Part shown: positions 62,046 through 64,000 of the stretch, piece after piece
Layout: every line of letters begins with the position of its first letter
Numbering within the stretch: position 1 is the stretch's first letter
Source: DATKOF01 sp035524795
Lineage (GTDB): Bacteria; Pseudomonadota; Gammaproteobacteria; Burkholderiales; SG8-41
Direction of reading: 5' to 3'
Assembly: GCA_035524795.1 (NCBI GenBank)
Contig: DATKOF010000011.1
Coordinates: 1 to 64,000, forward strand
Length of the DNA: 64,000 nt
Notes under the pieces: generated by a model
Told to the model about the DNA's origin: nothing
Database searches by the model: none
The model's input: only the letters and a program-made list of their open reading frames with translations
Position numbers and translations under genes: made by a program

Positions 62046-63226
62046 CCATCCTGTTCGGGGGCAAGCTGCTGCCGAGGGCGTCTGCCGACGTCGGTCTGCA
62101 GATCCAGTTCCTTGCCGCTGCGTATCACTTTTAGCGTCGTTGTGGTGCCGGGTTTCAGCGCGGCGATCGAAGTGAGCGTAGTCGAGTAATCACTGACCGG
62201 GCGCCCGCCGACCGCGATCAGAATATCGCCGGGCTTGATATTGGCGCGGTCGGCCGGCCCGTTGTTGACTACTTCGGTGATCAACGCGCCGCTTATCTTC
62301 GGCAATTTCAACGATGCGACAAGCTCCGGCGTCAATTCCTCCACGCCGATGCCGACCCAGCCGCGCGTCACCGCGCCGTGTGCAATGATTTCCTGCAGTA
62401 CCTGTGCGGCGAGACTGGAGGGGATTGCGAAGCCGATGCCTTGGGAACCGCCGCTCCTGGTGTAAATCGCGGAATTGATGCCCAGCAAATTACCGTTGCT
62501 GTCCACCAGTGCCCCGCCGGAATTGCCCGGGTTGATGGCGGCATCGGTCTGGATGAAGTTCTCGAAAGCATTCATCCCGACATGACGCCCGAGCGCGCTG
62601 ACGATGCCGGAGGTTACGGTCTGTCCGACGCCGAATGGATTGCCGATCGCCAGCACGATGTCGCCGACCCGCGCCTGATCGGACTGCGCGAAAGTGATGG
62701 TCGGCAAATCTTTAAGGCCGATCCTGAGTACGGCAAGATCGGTATCGGGATCAGTCCCGACAACGCGCGCCGGAGAATGCCGGCCGTCCGCAAGCGCGAC
62801 TTCAATTTCATCCGCCGCTTCGACCACGTGTTGATTGGTCAGAATGTAGCCTTCGGCATTGACGATAACGCCCGAGCCGAGGCCGGTAATGCGCTGAGGC
62901 TGCGCCCCAAGCTGATTGCCGAAGAAAAAACGGAACATCGGATCGTCCGCGAATGGATGCCATTGTTGCTTGATTTCCTTGCTGGTGAAGATGCTGACCA
63001 CCGCTGGCATTGCATTCCCGACCGCCTCGTTGAATGAGGCCAGCCGGCCGTCGGTGCTGCGCGCCGCCACCGCGACCGGCAGCGCACGCTGGGCCACGAC
63101 GGCTTGCCGGCCGGGGAGGAATTTTTCAGGCAGCAGATCCGGCCGCAGCGTTGTTACCACGAACAGAACGCCGAGACAGACCGTCGCGGTCTGGGCGAAA
63201 ATCAACCACAGTCTGTACAACATCAT
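62042..63226 (-). CDS. DegS/DegQ-type periplasmic serine protease
   Basis: The 394-aa S1C protease has an N-terminal membrane anchor (LWLIFAQTATVCLGVLFVV), a catalytic triad at TNQHVVEA, DTDLAVLRI and NPGNSGGALVD, and one PDZ domain (about 290-380). A membrane anchor and single PDZ fit DegS-like architecture more than DegP/DegQ with two PDZ domains. It would cleave misfolded or regulatory envelope proteins. The start MMLYRLW was preferred; an ATG 13 codons upstream (63265) is possible. Neither has a good ribosome binding site. Confidence 0.88.
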   Translation of the reverse strand: MMLYRLWLIFAQTATVCLGVLFVVTTLRPDLLPEKFLPGRQAVVAQRALPVAVAARSTDGRLASFNEAVGNAMPAVVSIFTSKEIKQQWHPFADDPMFRFFFGNQLGAQPQRITGLGSGVIVNAEGYILTNQHVVEAADEIEVALADGRHSPARVVGTDPDTDLAVLRIGLKDLPTITFAQSDQARVGDIVLAIGNPFGVGQTVTSGIVSALGRHVGMNAFENFIQTDAAINPGNSGGALVDSNGNLLGINSAIYTRSGGSQGIGFAIPSSLAAQVLQEIIAHGAVTRGWVGIGVEELTPELVASLKLPKISGALITEVVNNGPADRANIKPGDILIAVGGRPVSDYSTTLTSIAALKPGTTTTLKVIRSGKELDLQTDVGRRPRQQLAPEQDG

Positions 63227-63265
63227 GGCTATACCAAAAACAGTGACCCCGGCAGGTCGGGACAT

Positions 63266-63633
63266 TGGATGCGCTTGCGAAGGGTACGCGAACCGCGACC
63301 CGGACTCCGATTTTCTATGTTTTTAATTATTGCCCAAACCATTCGCCAGCGAAAGAGATGCATATTATCCCATGCGCGAATCCCGGCAGATTTGATCCGG
63401 GCCTTCGGGCATTTTCTGATCCCGCAGAATCCTTTTTGCCGGTAACCCAGGGTAGTCGACGCAGCAGAAATTAATTTAATCGATTGAAGTATATACGATT
63501 TTTACGAAAATGCTTAAATTTTCCTGTATGGTTGGGTAAAATACGAAATTTTGTTTGGCGGTGACCGGGATGCAAAAGCCCGTCTTGGGCAAATACTCAT
63601 TCCTTATCCTGCCAGCCACAGGATATTTGCATA
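63266..63633. promoter_or_regulatory. Divergent control region between protease and sspA
   Basis: This 368-bp gap is AT-rich from about 63460 to 63560 (for example TTAATTTAATCGATTGAAGTATATACG). A TAAAAT -10-like box near 63536, preceded 17 bp upstream by a weak TTAAAT, may serve sspA; the leader holds a small GCCC-GTCTT-GGGC stem. I see no gene in it. In many relatives the petABC cytochrome bc1 genes sit here; they are absent. Confidence 0.4.
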
Positions 63634-64000
63634 ATGATGACACTTTATTCCGGCACCACGGATCCGTTCAGTCAGCGTTGCCGCAACGTGCTTTATGAAA
63701 AAGGCATGGATTTTCAGATCATCGACGTCGACCTGCACAATAAACCGGAAGACCTGGCGGTGATGAACCCGTACAACGAAGTGCCGGTGCTGGTCGAGCG
63801 GGACTTGATCTTGTACGAGGCGAATATCATCAACGAGTATATCGATGACCGTTTTCCGCATCCGCAACTGATGCCTGCCGATCCGGTAATGCGCGCGCGA
63901 GCGCGGCTGTTCCTGTTCCGGTTCGAGCAAGAACTTTTCAACCATGTCGAAGTTCTTGAAAAAGGCAATCAGCGCGGCGCCGACAAGGCGCGTATCTCGA
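63634..64000 (+). CDS. sspA: Stringent starvation protein A (GST-like), partial
   Basis: The first 122 codons are present. MMTLYSGTTDPFSQRCRNVLYEKGM and DLHNKPEDLAVMNPYNEVPVLVERDLILYEANIINEYID (key NPYNEVPVL, Y/E-A-N-IINEY) match SspA, a GST-fold RNA-polymerase-associated protein required in stationary phase and acid stress. An AGGA sequence precedes the ATG pair by 10-13 bp. It runs off the right edge. Confidence 0.92.
   Translation, partial: MMTLYSGTTDPFSQRCRNVLYEKGMDFQIIDVDLHNKPEDLAVMNPYNEVPVLVERDLILYEANIINEYIDDRFPHPQLMPADPVMRARARLFLFRFEQELFNHVEVLEKGNQRGADKARIS

Overview
The window is a gene-dense, GC-rich stretch of a Gram-negative chromosome, almost certainly a betaproteobacterium. This rests on classical beta/gamma synteny blocks: spoT-rpoZ-gmk-yicC facing rph; kdsD-kdsC-lptCAB-rpoN-hpf-ptsN-hprK-rapZ; mla genes-ibaG-murA-hisG...hisE-tatABC; and sspA. 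HprK/RapZ/PtsN, a separate hisI and hisE, and a short HisG also fit that class. No species can be named from the sequence alone. Many genes overlap by 1-4 nt and several start with GTG or TTG, so the genome is compact and translation is often coupled.

Left part (1-29.1 kb). The edge carries the 5' end of an IS3-type element. Next come a CSS-EAL phosphodiesterase with a small secreted partner, a Spy-like periplasmic protein, the stringent-response block, rph / rdgB / hemW, an AT-richer orphan gene, and trmB-thiG-thiS. A CBS-GAF-GGDEF-EAL regulator is coupled to an unknown 114-aa protein. After tRNA-Gly(CCC) come an AsmA protein, mutY, and the long operon for Kdo supply, LPS transport, sigma-54 and nitrogen-PTS regulation. 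A CPA2 antiporter closes this half, followed by a strong bidirectional terminator.

Centre (29.1-48.1 kb). This is the accessory heart of the window: an MSHA-like type IV pilus locus (MshM, MshL, MshN, MshE, MshG, MshI/J/K-like proteins and three prepilins). It is bracketed by a two-component system (membrane histidine kinase at one end, sigma-54 response regulator at the other) and by a split ABC-2 transporter (permease plus a membrane-anchored helical-repeat protein at one end, ATPase at the other). The isolated major-type prepilin gene at 29171-29902 has a near-consensus sigma-54 promoter at 29945-29959 and a palindrome about 95 bp upstream of the expected transcription start. The gene set (kinase, sigma-54 regulator, pilin, ABC transporter) resembles the PilS-PilR-PilA-PilGHI set of Myxococcus type IV pili, here attached to MSHA-type machinery. 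This is the best candidate for an interesting, poorly described system in the window.

Right part (48.1-64 kb). The Mla phospholipid-transport operon (mlaFEDCB, without mlaA) leads into ibaG and murA, then a second MlaF-like ATPase whose switch-loop histidine is replaced by tyrosine. The nearly complete histidine operon (hisGDCBHAFIE), tatABC, a convergent DegS/DegQ-type protease and the 5' part of sspA follow. Three genes bear on cyclic-di-GMP (two EAL proteins and the MshEN-type ATPase MshE), which suggests that pilus activity, second-messenger turnover and sigma-54 control are linked in this organism.
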